Shown here: piece after piece, positions 54,822 to 63,993 of the stretch
Layout of the letters: every line of letters begins with the position of its first letter
Numbering within the stretch: position 1 is the first letter of the stretch
Assembly: GCA_944380515.1 (NCBI GenBank)
Contig: CALWHT010000036.1
Coordinates: forward strand, 1 to 64,000
Length of the DNA: 64,000 nt
DNA from: an uncultured Roseburia sp.
GTDB lineage: Bacteria > Bacillota > Clostridia > Lachnospirales > Lachnospiraceae
Direction of reading: 5' to 3'
The notes under the pieces: generated by a model
Seen by the model: only the letters and a program-made list of their open reading frames with translations
The model's database searches: none
Told to the model about the DNA's origin: nothing
Made by a program: the position numbers and the translations under genes

Positions 54822-56129
54822 ATGAAAAAAGCAGCGCTGCATAACCTGGGCTGTAAGGTAAATGCATATGAGACGGAGGCAATGCAGCAGATCCTGGAGG
54901 ACGCGGGGTATGAAATTGTTCCGTTTACCGAGAAAGCGGATGTTTACGTCATTAATACATGTTCGGTCACCAATATGGCTGACCGCAAATCCAGACAGAT
55001 GCTTCACCGTGCAAAAAAAATAAATCCGGACGCCGTTGTCGTGGCGGCGGGCTGTTATGTCCAGACCAGAGAAACGGAAGCGGCTCTGGATGAGAGTATT
55101 GATATTATAATTGGGAATAATAAAAAGCATGAACTGATCCGTCTTTTGGACGAATATGCAAAAGACAGCAAAAGAACGGCCGAGGTCGTGGATATCAATC
55201 ATGAAAAGCAGGAATATGAGGAGCTTTTTCTGGAAAAAACGGCCGAGCATACGAGAGCGTTTATCAAAGTGCAGGACGGCTGCAATCAGTTTTGCAGCTA
55301 TTGTGTGATTCCGTTTGCCAGAGGACGGGTCAGAAGCAGGAGAGCGGAGGATGTGCTCGGCGAGGTGCGGCGGCTTGCGGGGCAGGGCTACCGCGAGGTC
55401 GTGCTGACGGGAATCCACTTAAGCTCCTACGGACAGGATACGGGTGATACGCTGCTGCACCTGATTGAGCGGGTGCATGACATTGAGGGGATTGCGCGCA
55501 TCCGGCTCGGAAGCCTGGAACCGAGAATCGTCACAGAGGACTTTGTGAGGCGGCTGTCGGAGCTGCCGAAGGTATGCGCGCATTTTCATCTCTCCTTACA
55601 GAGCGGCTGTGATACGGTATTGGAGCGCATGAACCGGCGCTACGATACGGCAGAGTATGAGCGGGGCTGCCGTCTTCTGCGAAGTTATTTTACGCATCCG
55701 GCGATTACCACGGATGTGATTGTCGGCTTTCCGGGGGAGACCGACGCGGAATTTGCACTGACGGAAAAATATTTGGAGAAAATCCATTTTTACGAAATGC
55801 ATATTTTTAAATATTCGAGACGAGAGGGGACAAAGGCTGCCGCGATGCCGGACCAGATTCCGGAGCAGATAAAGACGAAGCGGAGCGCCGCGCTGCTTGC
55901 GCTGGCGGAGAAAATGTCCGTGGAATTCAGAGATTACTATATCGGAAAAGAGGTAAAGGCGCTTCTGGAGGAAGAACTGCTGATTGACGGAAAACGATAT
56001 TATACCGGCTACACGGCGGAGTATGTTAAGGTGGCCTGCGAGGCCGAAGGAGATCGCGCCAATGAGTTTGTTTCCGGCCAGATTACGGGACGGCTGACGG
56101 AGAATATCTATCTTTTGGTTGAATTTTAG
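54822..56129 (+). CDS. mtaB: MtaB, tRNA t6A37 methylthiotransferase
   Basis: A 435-residue radical SAM enzyme that adds a methylthio group to t6A37 in tRNAs reading ANN codons. The N-terminal domain supplies three cysteines of one 4Fe-4S cluster (NLGCKVN, NTCSVTN, AAGCYVQ). The radical SAM cluster binds CNQFCSYC, and a C-terminal TRAM domain ends the protein. The ATG at 54822 follows GGAGTGG; a frame open 33 codons earlier starts inside the HPr-like gene promoter region and is rejected. Confidence 0.94.
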   Translation: MKKAALHNLGCKVNAYETEAMQQILEDAGYEIVPFTEKADVYVINTCSVTNMADRKSRQMLHRAKKINPDAVVVAAGCYVQTRETEAALDESIDIIIGNNKKHELIRLLDEYAKDSKRTAEVVDINHEKQEYEELFLEKTAEHTRAFIKVQDGCNQFCSYCVIPFARGRVRSRRAEDVLGEVRRLAGQGYREVVLTGIHLSSYGQDTGDTLLHLIERVHDIEGIARIRLGSLEPRIVTEDFVRRLSELPKVCAHFHLSLQSGCDTVLERMNRRYDTAEYERGCRLLRSYFTHPAITTDVIVGFPGETDAEFALTEKYLEKIHFYEMHIFKYSRREGTKAAAMPDQIPEQIKTKRSAALLALAEKMSVEFRDYYIGKEVKALLEEELLIDGKRYYTGYTAEYVKVACEAEGDRANEFVSGQITGRLTENIYLLVEF

Positions 56130-56231
56130 GACAAACTATATTAGAATAATAAATAGCAATGCTTTTTATGTGTAGAGCTGTCGGGGATTTCGGCAGTCGG
56201 ACGAATGAGCAGGTATAAGGGCGTGACAAAT

Positions 56232-56495
56232 ATGCAGAATATCAATAACACACAATATTTCAGGGTAGAAAAGGAGCCGGAGCTTAAGGTAGGAGATGTA
56301 CTGGCGATCGTATATCGTGCGTTGAGTGAGAAAGGTTACAATCCGGTGAATCAGATTGTTGGATATATTATGTCTGGGGATCCCACTTATATTACCAGCC
56401 ATAATAATGCAAGAAGCCTGATTATGAAAGTAGAGCGGGACGAACTGGTGGAGGAAGTGTTAAAGGCTTATATCAGAAATAACCATTGGGAATAG
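56232..56495 (+). CDS. ireB: IreB family regulatory protein (UPF0297)
   Basis: An 87-residue protein of the IreB family. In Enterococcus, IreB is phosphorylated by the kinase IreK and negatively affects cephalosporin resistance. Conserved segments are [13 protein letters not shown] and [21 protein letters not shown] place the start at ATG 56232, giving the family-typical length, but the ribosome binding site (AAGGG) is weak and the ATG at 56205 remains possible. ruvX follows six bases downstream. Confidence 0.92.
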   Translation: MQNINNTQYFRVEKEPELKVGDVLAIVYRALSEKGYNPVNQIVGYIMSGDPTYITSHNNARSLIMKVERDELVEEVLKAYIRNNHWE

Positions 56496-56501
56496 GAGTT
56501 T

Positions 56502-56936
56502 ATGCGGATTTTAGGTTTGGATTTTGGCTCAAAGACGGTCGGTGCGGCGGTCAGTGATGAGCTTTTATTAACTGCGCAGGGACTTGAGATCATTCGAAGA
56601 AAGTCCCCTGATAAGCTGCGCCAGACGCTTGCCAGAATTGAGCAGCTTGTATCGGAATATCAGGTGGAGCGCATTGTACTGGGTTATCCGAAAAATATGA
56701 ACAACACAGAAGGAGAGCGTTGCGAAAAGACAAAGCAATTTCAGGAGATGTTGGAAAGGCGCACGGGACTTGAGGTCGTTTTATGGGACGAGCGCCTGAC
56801 GACGGTTTCCGCTGACCGGCATATGATGGAATCCGGTATCCGCAGGGAAGAACGCAAGAAGTATGTGGATGAGCTTGCGGCTGTTTTTATACTGCAGGGA
56901 TATCTGGATTATCTTGGCATGCAGCGGCAGCGGTAA
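56502..56936 (+). CDS. ruvX: YqgF/RuvX, Holliday junction resolvase-like nuclease
   Basis: A 144-residue RNase H-fold protein. [19 protein letters not shown] carries the first acidic residue, VLGYPKNMN the conserved loop, and LWDERLTTV the later acidic motif. The family is implicated in 16S rRNA 5'-end maturation or Holliday junction cleavage. It lies between ireB and the DUF1292 gene, the standard Firmicutes order. Confidence 0.94.
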   Translation: MRILGLDFGSKTVGAAVSDELLLTAQGLEIIRRKSPDKLRQTLARIEQLVSEYQVERIVLGYPKNMNNTEGERCEKTKQFQEMLERRTGLEVVLWDERLTTVSADRHMMESGIRREERKKYVDELAAVFILQGYLDYLGMQRQR

Positions 56937-56956
56937 CGTTTCGGAATGGAGAAAGA

Positions 56957-57214
56957 ATGGAAAAGGTAAGATTTATCGACCCCGATACGAAAGAGGAAGT
57001 CGAATTTTTTGTGGTGGAAGAAACAAAGGTAAACGGTACGCGGTATCTTTTTGTGACAGAGGAAGAGGACGGCGACTGCGACGCATATATCTTAAAAGAG
57101 GTTGCGGCGGAAGAGGAAGAGGTCGTATGCGAGATGGTCGAGGACGAGACGGAGCTTGCTGCGGTCGGAAAAATATTTGCAGAATTGATTGAGGACGCGG
57201 ACATTGAATACTAA
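56957..57214 (+). CDS. DUF1292 family protein (YrzB-like)
   Basis: An 85-residue very acidic protein. The first half is a beta-rich segment (VRFIDPDTKEEVEFFVVEE), and the tail is mostly Glu and Val. The family (DUF1292) is found next to ireB and ruvX across Firmicutes, without known function. It has a TGGAGAAAG ribosome binding site. The RNase J gene starts 79 bases after its stop. Confidence 0.9.
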   Translation: MEKVRFIDPDTKEEVEFFVVEETKVNGTRYLFVTEEEDGDCDAYILKEVAAEEEEVVCEMVEDETELAAVGKIFAELIEDADIEY

Positions 57215-57293
57215 GGAAAAAAACAAAGAGGCGGGAATCAGCCAGAATGATTCAAAGAAATCAGAACGGAAAAAACGTAACGGAGGTAAAAAT

Positions 57294-58958
57294 TTGAAAA
57301 AAGAAAAAACTTCAAAGCTTAAAATCATCCCGCTGGGTGGTCTGGAGCAGATTGGAATGAACATTACTGCCTTTGAATATGAAGACAGTATTATTGTTGT
57401 GGATTGCGGTCTGTCTTTCCCGGAGGATGACATGTACGGAATCGACCTTGTTATCCCGGATGTGACATATCTGAAGGATAATCTGGAAAAGGTCAAAGGC
57501 TTTTTCATCACGCACGGCCATGAGGATCACATCGGGGCGATACCCTATGTGCTGCGTGACGTGAATGTGCCGATTTACGCGACGAAGCTGACGATCGGCA
57601 TCATAGAGCACAAGTTAAAAGAGCACAATATGCTCACAAAGGTAAAACGCAAGGTGGTAAAATACGGACAGCATATCAATCTTGGCTGCTTCCGCGTGGA
57701 ATTTATCAAGACCAACCACAGCATCCAGGATGCGGCGGCACTGGCAATTTATTCTCCGGCGGGCACGGTGGTGCATACGGGAGACTTTAAGGTGGACTAC
57801 ACGCCGGTATTCGGGGATGCCATTGATTTGCAGCGCTTTGGCGAAATCGGCAAAAAGGGAGTGCTGGCGCTGATGTGCGACAGTACGAACGCGGAGCGCA
57901 GGGGCTTTACGATGTCGGAGAAAACCGTCGGAAAGACCTTTGACGAGATTTTTGCAGATCATAAAAACACGAGAATTATCATTGCCACGTTTGCGTCCAA
58001 TGTAGACCGCGTGCAGCAGATTATCAATACGGCATATAAATACGGAAGAAAGGTAGTCGTGGAGGGGCGCAGCATGGTCAATATCATCGGCATTGCCTCG
58101 GAACTGGGCTATATCAACATTCCGGACAATACGCTGATCGACATTGAGGAACTGAAAAATTATCCGGACGAGAAGACGGTGCTGATTACGACGGGAAGTC
58201 AGGGAGAGTCCATGGCGGCGCTCTCGCGCATGGCGTCCGGCATCCACAAAAAGGTAACGATTAAGCCGAACGATACCATCGTATTAAGCTCCAACCCGAT
58301 TCCGGGCAACGAGAAAGCGGTGTCCGGCATTATCAACGAGCTGTCCATGAAGGGCGCAAATGTGATTTTCCAGGATGTGCATGTGTCGGGACATGCCTGC
58401 CAGGAGGAAATTAAGCTGATTTATTCACTGGTGCGTCCGAAATATGCGATTCCCGTACACGGGGAGTACCGCCATCTGCTGGCGCAGGCGCGGATTGCCG
58501 AGGAGCTTGGAATTTCCAAGGATCATATTTTTCTTCTTTCCTCGGGTGATGTGCTGGAGCTTGACGACGAGAAGGCTGAAGTCACCGGCAGGGTACATGT
58601 CGGCGATATTATGGTAGACGGTCTCGGTGTCGGGGATGTCGGAAATATCGTGCTGCGCGACCGGCAGCATCTTGCCGAGGACGGAATTATCATCGTCGTG
58701 CTGACCCTGGAGGGCGGTTCGGGACAGGTGCTTGCGGGACCGGATATTGTATCCAGAGGGTTTGTGTATGTCAGGGGCTCCGAGACCCTGATGGACGAGG
58801 CAAAACAGGTGCTGGATGCAAAGATGCAGTACTGCATGGATAAAGGCATTACGGACTGGGGAAAGATTAAAAATGAAATTAAGGATTCCCTTGGTGATTT
58901 CGTGTGGAAAGAGACAAAGAGAAGACCGATGATTATGCCGATTATTATGGAAGTATAG
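57294..58958 (+). CDS. rnj: Ribonuclease J
   Basis: A 554-residue metallo-beta-lactamase/beta-CASP nuclease with 5'-3' exonuclease and endonuclease activity in mRNA decay and rRNA processing. The metal motif HGHEDHIGAIP, then HTGDFKVD and the beta-CASP segments through VHGEYRHL, are intact, and a C-terminal domain ends in RRPMIMPIIMEV. I place the start at TTG 57294, because GGAGG (57282-57286) lies seven bases upstream. The frame continues upstream to 57189, but that would overlap the DUF1292 gene. Confidence 0.94.
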   Translation: MKKEKTSKLKIIPLGGLEQIGMNITAFEYEDSIIVVDCGLSFPEDDMYGIDLVIPDVTYLKDNLEKVKGFFITHGHEDHIGAIPYVLRDVNVPIYATKLTIGIIEHKLKEHNMLTKVKRKVVKYGQHINLGCFRVEFIKTNHSIQDAAALAIYSPAGTVVHTGDFKVDYTPVFGDAIDLQRFGEIGKKGVLALMCDSTNAERRGFTMSEKTVGKTFDEIFADHKNTRIIIATFASNVDRVQQIINTAYKYGRKVVVEGRSMVNIIGIASELGYINIPDNTLIDIEELKNYPDEKTVLITTGSQGESMAALSRMASGIHKKVTIKPNDTIVLSSNPIPGNEKAVSGIINELSMKGANVIFQDVHVSGHACQEEIKLIYSLVRPKYAIPVHGEYRHLLAQARIAEELGISKDHIFLLSSGDVLELDDEKAEVTGRVHVGDIMVDGLGVGDVGNIVLRDRQHLAEDGIIIVVLTLEGGSGQVLAGPDIVSRGFVYVRGSETLMDEAKQVLDAKMQYCMDKGITDWGKIKNEIKDSLGDFVWKETKRRPMIMPIIMEV

Positions 58959-58976
58959 AAAGGGTATGAGGCGGCT

Positions 58977-59318
58977 ATGGGCAGAATAGATGAAGCCATG
59001 AAGGAACTGGTGGAGGCGCTTAAGGCCAGCAGGGAGTATTGCGAATATCAGGACATCAAAAGGCGCGTGCACAATCTTCCGGAGCTTGAGAGCCGGATTC
59101 ATGAGTTCCGGCAGAAAAATTATCTGCTGCAGAACAGCCAGGGGGATATAGACCTCTATGACGAGACGGACCGCATGGAGCAGGAATACCGCGAGTTTCG
59201 GAAGAATCCGCTGGTGAAGCAGTATCTTGAGGCGGAGAACGCTCTCTGCAGGGTCATTCAGGAAGTGAACTGGACCTTAATTGAGGAGTTGGATTTCGAT
59301 ATTGGCTTCGATGAATAA
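58977..59318 (+). CDS. YlbF family protein
   Basis: A 113-residue helical protein of the YlbF/YmcA family. In Bacillus these proteins form the Y-complex with YaaT, which changes RNase Y cleavage of mRNA. The sequence is mostly charged helices (RIHEFRQKNYLLQNSQGDID). It follows the RNase J gene by 18 bases, suggesting a link to RNA decay here as well. Confidence 0.85.
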   Translation: MGRIDEAMKELVEALKASREYCEYQDIKRRVHNLPELESRIHEFRQKNYLLQNSQGDIDLYDETDRMEQEYREFRKNPLVKQYLEAENALCRVIQEVNWTLIEELDFDIGFDE

Positions 59319-59330
59319 CGGAGGAAAAGG

Positions 59331-59720
59331 ATGAACCTGAATAAAGTTGTATTAAAATTTGTCAGCATCAGTTTTTCGATTCTGGTGATACTGCTGGTTA
59401 TTCTGGGTCTGGTAAAGCTTGGAACCTTTTGCTATGAATTTGGTTATCGCGTATTTACGGAGGCACCCGTCGAGGAGGAGCCAGGAACCGATATTGAGGT
59501 GGAGGTGTCCGACGGCATGTCGGAGCATGACATCGGAAAGCTTTTGGAGGAGAAGGGCTTAATCCGCGACGCCAATCTGTTTTATGCGCAGCTGAAGCTA
59601 TCCGCTTATTCCGGCAAGCTTCGCCCCGGGACCTATACGTTAAATACATCCATGACGGCAAAGGACATGATGGCGGTCATTGCCGCCGAGCAGGTGGAGA
59701 GCACGGAGGCTGTGCAGTGA
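59331..59720 (+). CDS. Membrane-anchored MltG-like N-terminal domain without catalytic domain
   Basis: A 129-residue protein: one membrane helix (FSILVILLVILGLVKLGTF), a linker of Glu and Pro, and an extracytoplasmic domain resembling the LysM-like N-terminal part of MltG (SEHDIGKLLEEKGLIRDANL, LRPGTYTLNTSM). The transglycosylase domain with its catalytic glutamate is missing. Its position just before trmR is the same as that of full-length mltG (yrrL) in Bacillus. There is no remnant downstream, because the next gene overlaps its stop. Confidence 0.8.
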   Translation: MNLNKVVLKFVSISFSILVILLVILGLVKLGTFCYEFGYRVFTEAPVEEEPGTDIEVEVSDGMSEHDIGKLLEEKGLIRDANLFYAQLKLSAYSGKLRPGTYTLNTSMTAKDMMAVIAAEQVESTEAVQ

Positions 59721-60358
59721 TAGTAGACGAAAGGCTGGTTGCCTATATCAACTCCCTTGATACCGGCAATACGGAGATTTTAGACAGAATCGAACAGGAA
59801 GCGATTGAGGGCTATGTGCCGATCATCCGCAGGGAAACGCAGCGTTTTTTAAAGCTGCTGCTGGCAATGAAGCGTCCGGGACGTATTCTTGAGGTCGGCA
59901 CGGCGGTCGGATTTTCGGCCATTTTAATGGCGGAGTATAATCCGGTGCCATGCCGGATTGATACTATTGAAAATTATGAAAAAAGGATTCCGGCTGCGCG
60001 CAGGAATTTTGCGCGGGCGGGAAAGGAAGGCTGCATTACCCTCATAGAGGGCGATGCGGCGGAGGTATTAAAAACCCTGACCCGGCCGTATGATTTTATT
60101 TTTATGGATGCCGCCAAGGGGCAGTACATTCATTTTATGCCGGAGGTATTGCGGCTGCTGAAAGAAGGCGGTACGCTGGTTTCCGACAATGTGCTGCAGG
60201 ATGGGGACATTATTGAGTCACGTTTTGCGGTGACCCGCAGAAACCGGACGATTCATAAACGGATGCGCGATTATCTCTATGAGCTGACGCACAATGAAAA
60301 GCTTGTGACCGCGGTTCTCCCCATCGGGGACGGACTTACGGTCAGCACCTGGAAATAG
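59717..60358 (+). CDS. trmR: TrmR-like O-methyltransferase (tRNA 5-hydroxyuridine)
   Basis: A 213-residue SAM methyltransferase of the catechol O-methyltransferase type. The SAM site is LEVGTAVGFSAILMAEY, and the metal/catalytic segment FMDAAKGQYIHF. In Bacillus the equivalent YrrM methylates 5-hydroxyuridine at tRNA wobble position 34 to 5-methoxyuridine. The trhP gene downstream supports the same role. The start is GTG at 59717 behind GGAGG with a seven-base spacer, overlapping the previous stop. Confidence 0.88.
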   Translation: MIVDERLVAYINSLDTGNTEILDRIEQEAIEGYVPIIRRETQRFLKLLLAMKRPGRILEVGTAVGFSAILMAEYNPVPCRIDTIENYEKRIPAARRNFARAGKEGCITLIEGDAAEVLKTLTRPYDFIFMDAAKGQYIHFMPEVLRLLKEGGTLVSDNVLQDGDIIESRFAVTRRNRTIHKRMRDYLYELTHNEKLVTAVLPIGDGLTVSTWK

Positions 60359-60391
60359 ACCGCGGCATCGGATGGAAAGGATAAAACGGAG

Positions 60392-61627
60392 ATGAGAAAA
60401 CCGGAACTGTTAATCCCGGCGAGCAGCCTTGAGGTACTTAAAATTGCAGTTATTTACGGTGCGGATGCCGTGTATATCGGCGGCGAGGTGTTTGGCCTGC
60501 GCGCGAAGGCAAAGAATTTTTCCATGCAGGAAATGAAAGAGGGAATTGCCTTTGCCCATGCGCACGGCGTAAAGGTATACGTGACAGCAAATATCCTTGC
60601 CCATAACGGCGACCTTGACGGGGTGAGGGAATACTTTCAGGAGCTGTCCTCATTTGAAGCGGAAAGCCGTCCGGACGCGCTGATTATTTCAGACCCGGGC
60701 GTATTTTCGATTGCAGGAGAGGTTTGCCCGGATATGGAACGCCACATCAGTACACAGGCGAATAACACGAATTACGAGACCTACCGTTTCTGGTACGGGC
60801 TCGGCGCGAAGAGGGTAGTGTCGGCGAGGGAGCTTTCCCTGGCGGAAATCAGAGAAATACGCGCGCACATCCCGGATGATCTTGAGATAGAAACCTTCAT
60901 TCACGGCGCGATGTGCATTTCCTACTCGGGAAGGTGCCTGCTTTCAAATTATTTTACCGGGAGGGACGCCAATCAGGGGGCATGCACGCATCCCTGCCGC
61001 TGGAAATACTCCATCGTGGAGGAAACAAGGCCGGGAGAATATATGCCGGTGTATGAAAACGAACGGGGAACCTATATTTTTAATTCCAAGGATCTCTGCA
61101 TGATCGAACATATCCCGGAGCTGATGGAATCGGGTATTGACAGTTTTAAAATAGAGGGTAGAATGAAGACAGCGTTATATGTTGCGACTGTTGCAAGAAC
61201 CTACCGAAAGGCCATCGATGATTACCTGGAATCGCCCGAGCTTTACCTGAAGAACCTGCCCTGGTACTTAGAGCAGATTTCAAACTGTACTTACCGTCAG
61301 TTTACAACCGGATTTTTCTTCGGAAAGCCCACGGACGAAGCTCAGATTTACGACAATAATACTTATTTAAAAGAGTATACGTATCTCGGAATTGTGGGGG
61401 AGCAAAATTCTGAGGGCTTATACCGCATAGAGCAGCGCAATAAGTTTTGCGTGGGAGAGCAGATTGAGGTTATGAAGCCCGACGGCGCCAATCTCACCGT
61501 TACGGTAAGGCGTATTGTGGATGAGGAGGGGCGTGAAATGGAATCCGCGCCGCATCCAAAGCAGGTTTTATATATCGATTTAGGCCGGTCTCTTGACAGG
61601 TACGATATTTTGCGAAGAAAAGATTAG
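60392..61627 (+). CDS. trhP: TrhP-like U32 family protein for tRNA hydroxylation
   Basis: A 411-residue protein of the peptidase U32 family. The signature is FIHGAMCISYSGRCLLSNY, and further cysteines in CTHPCRW suit an iron-sulfur cluster. Family members TrhP/YrrO hydroxylate U34 in tRNA, using prephenate-dependent chemistry. Here a single U32 gene follows trmR, whereas Bacillus has two (yrrN, yrrO). The product would provide the 5-hydroxyuridine that TrmR methylates. Confidence 0.88.
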   Translation: MRKPELLIPASSLEVLKIAVIYGADAVYIGGEVFGLRAKAKNFSMQEMKEGIAFAHAHGVKVYVTANILAHNGDLDGVREYFQELSSFEAESRPDALIISDPGVFSIAGEVCPDMERHISTQANNTNYETYRFWYGLGAKRVVSARELSLAEIREIRAHIPDDLEIETFIHGAMCISYSGRCLLSNYFTGRDANQGACTHPCRWKYSIVEETRPGEYMPVYENERGTYIFNSKDLCMIEHIPELMESGIDSFKIEGRMKTALYVATVARTYRKAIDDYLESPELYLKNLPWYLEQISNCTYRQFTTGFFFGKPTDEAQIYDNNTYLKEYTYLGIVGEQNSEGLYRIEQRNKFCVGEQIEVMKPDGANLTVTVRRIVDEEGREMESAPHPKQVLYIDLGRSLDRYDILRRKD

Positions 61628-61640
61628 GAGGGTGAAAGCT

Positions 61641-62702
61641 ATGAAACAGGAGAAGTATGTTGCATATGTGGGCACCTATACCCATGAGAACAGTGTAGGA
61701 ATCCATATTTATGATGTGGATGTACCAAAAGGGCAGTTAAAGGAGCGCAAGGTGGTGCCGATTAATAACCCGTCGGATCTGGTGGTGTCGAAGGACAAAA
61801 GATTTCTTTATTCCATTGCCGATGAGGGTGTGGAATCCTTTCGGATTCTTCCCGACGGCGATTTGGAGCCGGTGAATAACCAGTGGATCGGCGGCATGCG
61901 CGGCTGCTATGTGGAGGTGGACGACAAAAACCGCTATCTGTTCGTGGGAGGCCATCATGACGGACGTGTGACGATGATGCATCTTGAGAAGGACGGAAGC
62001 ATCGGCACCATTGCGGACGGTATTTTTCATAAGGGTATGGGACGCGGAAATGACCGCCGTACCAATACGCCTCATGTGGAATGTGTAAAGCTGACGCCCG
62101 ACCAGAAGTTTTTGTGCGCCGTGGATAACGGGCTGGATCAGACGAAGATTTACCGGGTGGACTATGAATTCGGCAAGCTGAAGCTTGTGGATATTGTCCG
62201 GGGACCGCTGGAGTCCGGACCGCGTATGATACGTTTTTCCAGGGACGGAAGATTTGCCTACATCCTGTATGAGCTGTCGAATCTGGTTGAGGTGTACCGC
62301 TATGAGGTGGTGGACAATCAGCCGCAATTTGAAAAGATTCAGGCGGTTACCACCCGGGGAAAGAAGGACGAGGATATCTGCGCGGCGTCCGGCATGGAGG
62401 TTTCCAAAAGCGGAAAGTACCTGTTCTGTTCCAATGCAGGTGTCAATTCGGTTGTGGTATTTGAGATTGATAAGGAGAGCGGTATGCTGACGGAGGTTTT
62501 AAATACCAGAGTCGATAGTGATTATCCGAAGATGCTTGCCATTTATCCCGACGAGCGGCATTATCTGACCTTAAATAATACGACTAACGATATTGTGACC
62601 TACACGATTCATTATGATAAGGGCTATTCGCTGCAAAACGGCGCCCCGGTTAAGGTCGACAAGCCGAACTGTATTTATATATTAAAGCTCGAAGATGCTT
62701 AA
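61641..62702 (+). CDS. Seven-bladed beta-propeller, lactonase family (Pgl-like)
   Basis: A 353-residue protein of the YbhE/6-phosphogluconolactonase family, with repeated blade segments such as YVGTYTHENSVGIHIYDVD, GGHHDGRVTMMHLEKDG and TNTPHVECVKLTPD. The reaction in this group is hydrolysis of 6-phosphogluconolactone, but several members act on other lactones. No other pentose-phosphate gene is adjacent. The ATG at 61641 has a TTAGGAGGGTG site and lies 13 bases after trhP. Confidence 0.85.
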   Translation: MKQEKYVAYVGTYTHENSVGIHIYDVDVPKGQLKERKVVPINNPSDLVVSKDKRFLYSIADEGVESFRILPDGDLEPVNNQWIGGMRGCYVEVDDKNRYLFVGGHHDGRVTMMHLEKDGSIGTIADGIFHKGMGRGNDRRTNTPHVECVKLTPDQKFLCAVDNGLDQTKIYRVDYEFGKLKLVDIVRGPLESGPRMIRFSRDGRFAYILYELSNLVEVYRYEVVDNQPQFEKIQAVTTRGKKDEDICAASGMEVSKSGKYLFCSNAGVNSVVVFEIDKESGMLTEVLNTRVDSDYPKMLAIYPDERHYLTLNNTTNDIVTYTIHYDKGYSLQNGAPVKVDKPNCIYILKLEDA

Positions 62703-62706
62703 GTGG

Positions 62707-62757
62707 CGGCAGGCGCCTTTCCGTGTTTCGGATCAGGTGCCTGCCGTATGCTTTTCC
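62707..62757 (+). terminator. Terminator-like hairpin after the lactonase gene
   Basis: CGGCAGGCGCCT (62707-62718) pairs with AGGTGCCTGCCG (62735-62746), with an inner TCCG/CGGA stem, followed by TATGCTTTTCCC. The T-run is short. Confidence 0.6.
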
Positions 62758-62829
62758 CGCATAATTCCATCGAAAACCGGATATAGTATAGGGTAGGCAG
62801 AAACAGGCAGGGAGAGTGGGAAACGGCGT

Positions 62830-63966
62830 ATGGACAGAGAGGAACGGCTGAGACGGCAGAGAGAATTTTTGACAGGGTTTGCATTTTGGGCGGTCTGGGC
62901 GGCCGCCGCGTGGCTTTTTCTGAAAGCGGCAGGCTCCGTGCTGCTGCCGTTTGTTCTGGCATTTGCCGCCGCGTGGCTTTTGTCGTTTCCCGTGGATTTT
63001 GCGGCGGACAGGCTTCATTTGAAACGGGGGATTGCCGCAGTGGCGCTTGTGCTGCTGTTTTATATTCTGCTCGCGTGCCTGTTCTATTTTGCGGGAACCC
63101 GTTTGATTGCGCTCATCTATGACACCTGCCGCGGGCTGGCCGAATATTTTTCGGAAACGATAGTGCCTGTGCTGCAAAGGTTTTACGTGTGGCTGGAGGA
63201 ATTTATGAGTGCGTTTTACCCGGCTTCCGCGAATGCTGACGCCGCAGCGGGCGTTGCCGCGGCAGCAAGTGCCGGTGCTGTATCCGGTACGGCTGTGCAG
63301 TCGACGCAGGCGCTGGAAAAGGCAGGGAAGCTGGTGTCCGGTATTTCCGACGGGTTCATCGACGGTGTGTCGGGAGCGGCTGCGGGAATTCCGGGGATTC
63401 TGATGAATATATTGATCGCGGTGATTGCCACCGTCTTTATGGAGCTGGAATTTCATTCCATCAAGGGTTTTTTGAAGCGGCAGATACCCGAAAAGTATTT
63501 AAAGAGCCTTCAGGAAGGGAAAGAATATGTGACCGGTACAATCGGAAAATGTGTGCTGTCGTATTGCCTGATTTTCGCGATGACATTTCTGGAGCTGCTT
63601 TTGGGCCTGTTTGTGCTCGGCATCGACGGGGCAGCCGTCATTGCATTTCTGATTGCGGTGCTTGACATTCTTCCGGTGCTCGGCACCGGTACGGTGCTGG
63701 TGCCGTGGGGACTGATTGCCCTGGCGGCGGGAAATGTCAAAACCGGAATCGGAGTATTGGTGCTTTATATTGTAATTACGGTGGTGCGCAACATTGTGGA
63801 ACCTAAGCTTGTGGGACGGCAGATGGGGCTCTCGCCTGTCCTCATGCTGCCCTGCATGCTGTTGGGGTTGAAATTTTTCGGTATTTTGGGATTGTTTGGC
63901 GTGCCCTTTGCCGTGGCCTTTATCAAAACCTTAAATGACAGGGGCATCGTGAAGCTATATAAGTAA
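62830..63966 (+). CDS. AI-2E/YtvI family membrane protein
   Basis: A 378-residue protein with about eight hydrophobic segments, of the AI-2E transporter family (PF01594-like). The C-terminal half has the family-typical segments LDILPVLGTGTVLVPWGL and VRNIVEPKLVGRQMGLSPV. An Ala-rich extracytoplasmic stretch (about residues 130-165) lies in the middle. In spore-formers the closest named protein is YtvI, a sporulation membrane protein, so an AI-2 transport role should not be assumed despite luxS in the window. The ribosome binding site is GGGAGAG. Confidence 0.82.
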   Translation: MDREERLRRQREFLTGFAFWAVWAAAAWLFLKAAGSVLLPFVLAFAAAWLLSFPVDFAADRLHLKRGIAAVALVLLFYILLACLFYFAGTRLIALIYDTCRGLAEYFSETIVPVLQRFYVWLEEFMSAFYPASANADAAAGVAAAASAGAVSGTAVQSTQALEKAGKLVSGISDGFIDGVSGAAAGIPGILMNILIAVIATVFMELEFHSIKGFLKRQIPEKYLKSLQEGKEYVTGTIGKCVLSYCLIFAMTFLELLLGLFVLGIDGAAVIAFLIAVLDILPVLGTGTVLVPWGLIALAAGNVKTGIGVLVLYIVITVVRNIVEPKLVGRQMGLSPVLMLPCMLLGLKFFGILGLFGVPFAVAFIKTLNDRGIVKLYK

Positions 63967-63993
63967 AATTCATAAAAGACATAAGGTAAACTT

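Noticed and set aside
62830..63966. AI-2 exporter paired with luxS
   Set aside because: The family name is historical, the gene is 16 kb from luxS and closer in type to YtvI; transport of AI-2 is not supported by sequence.
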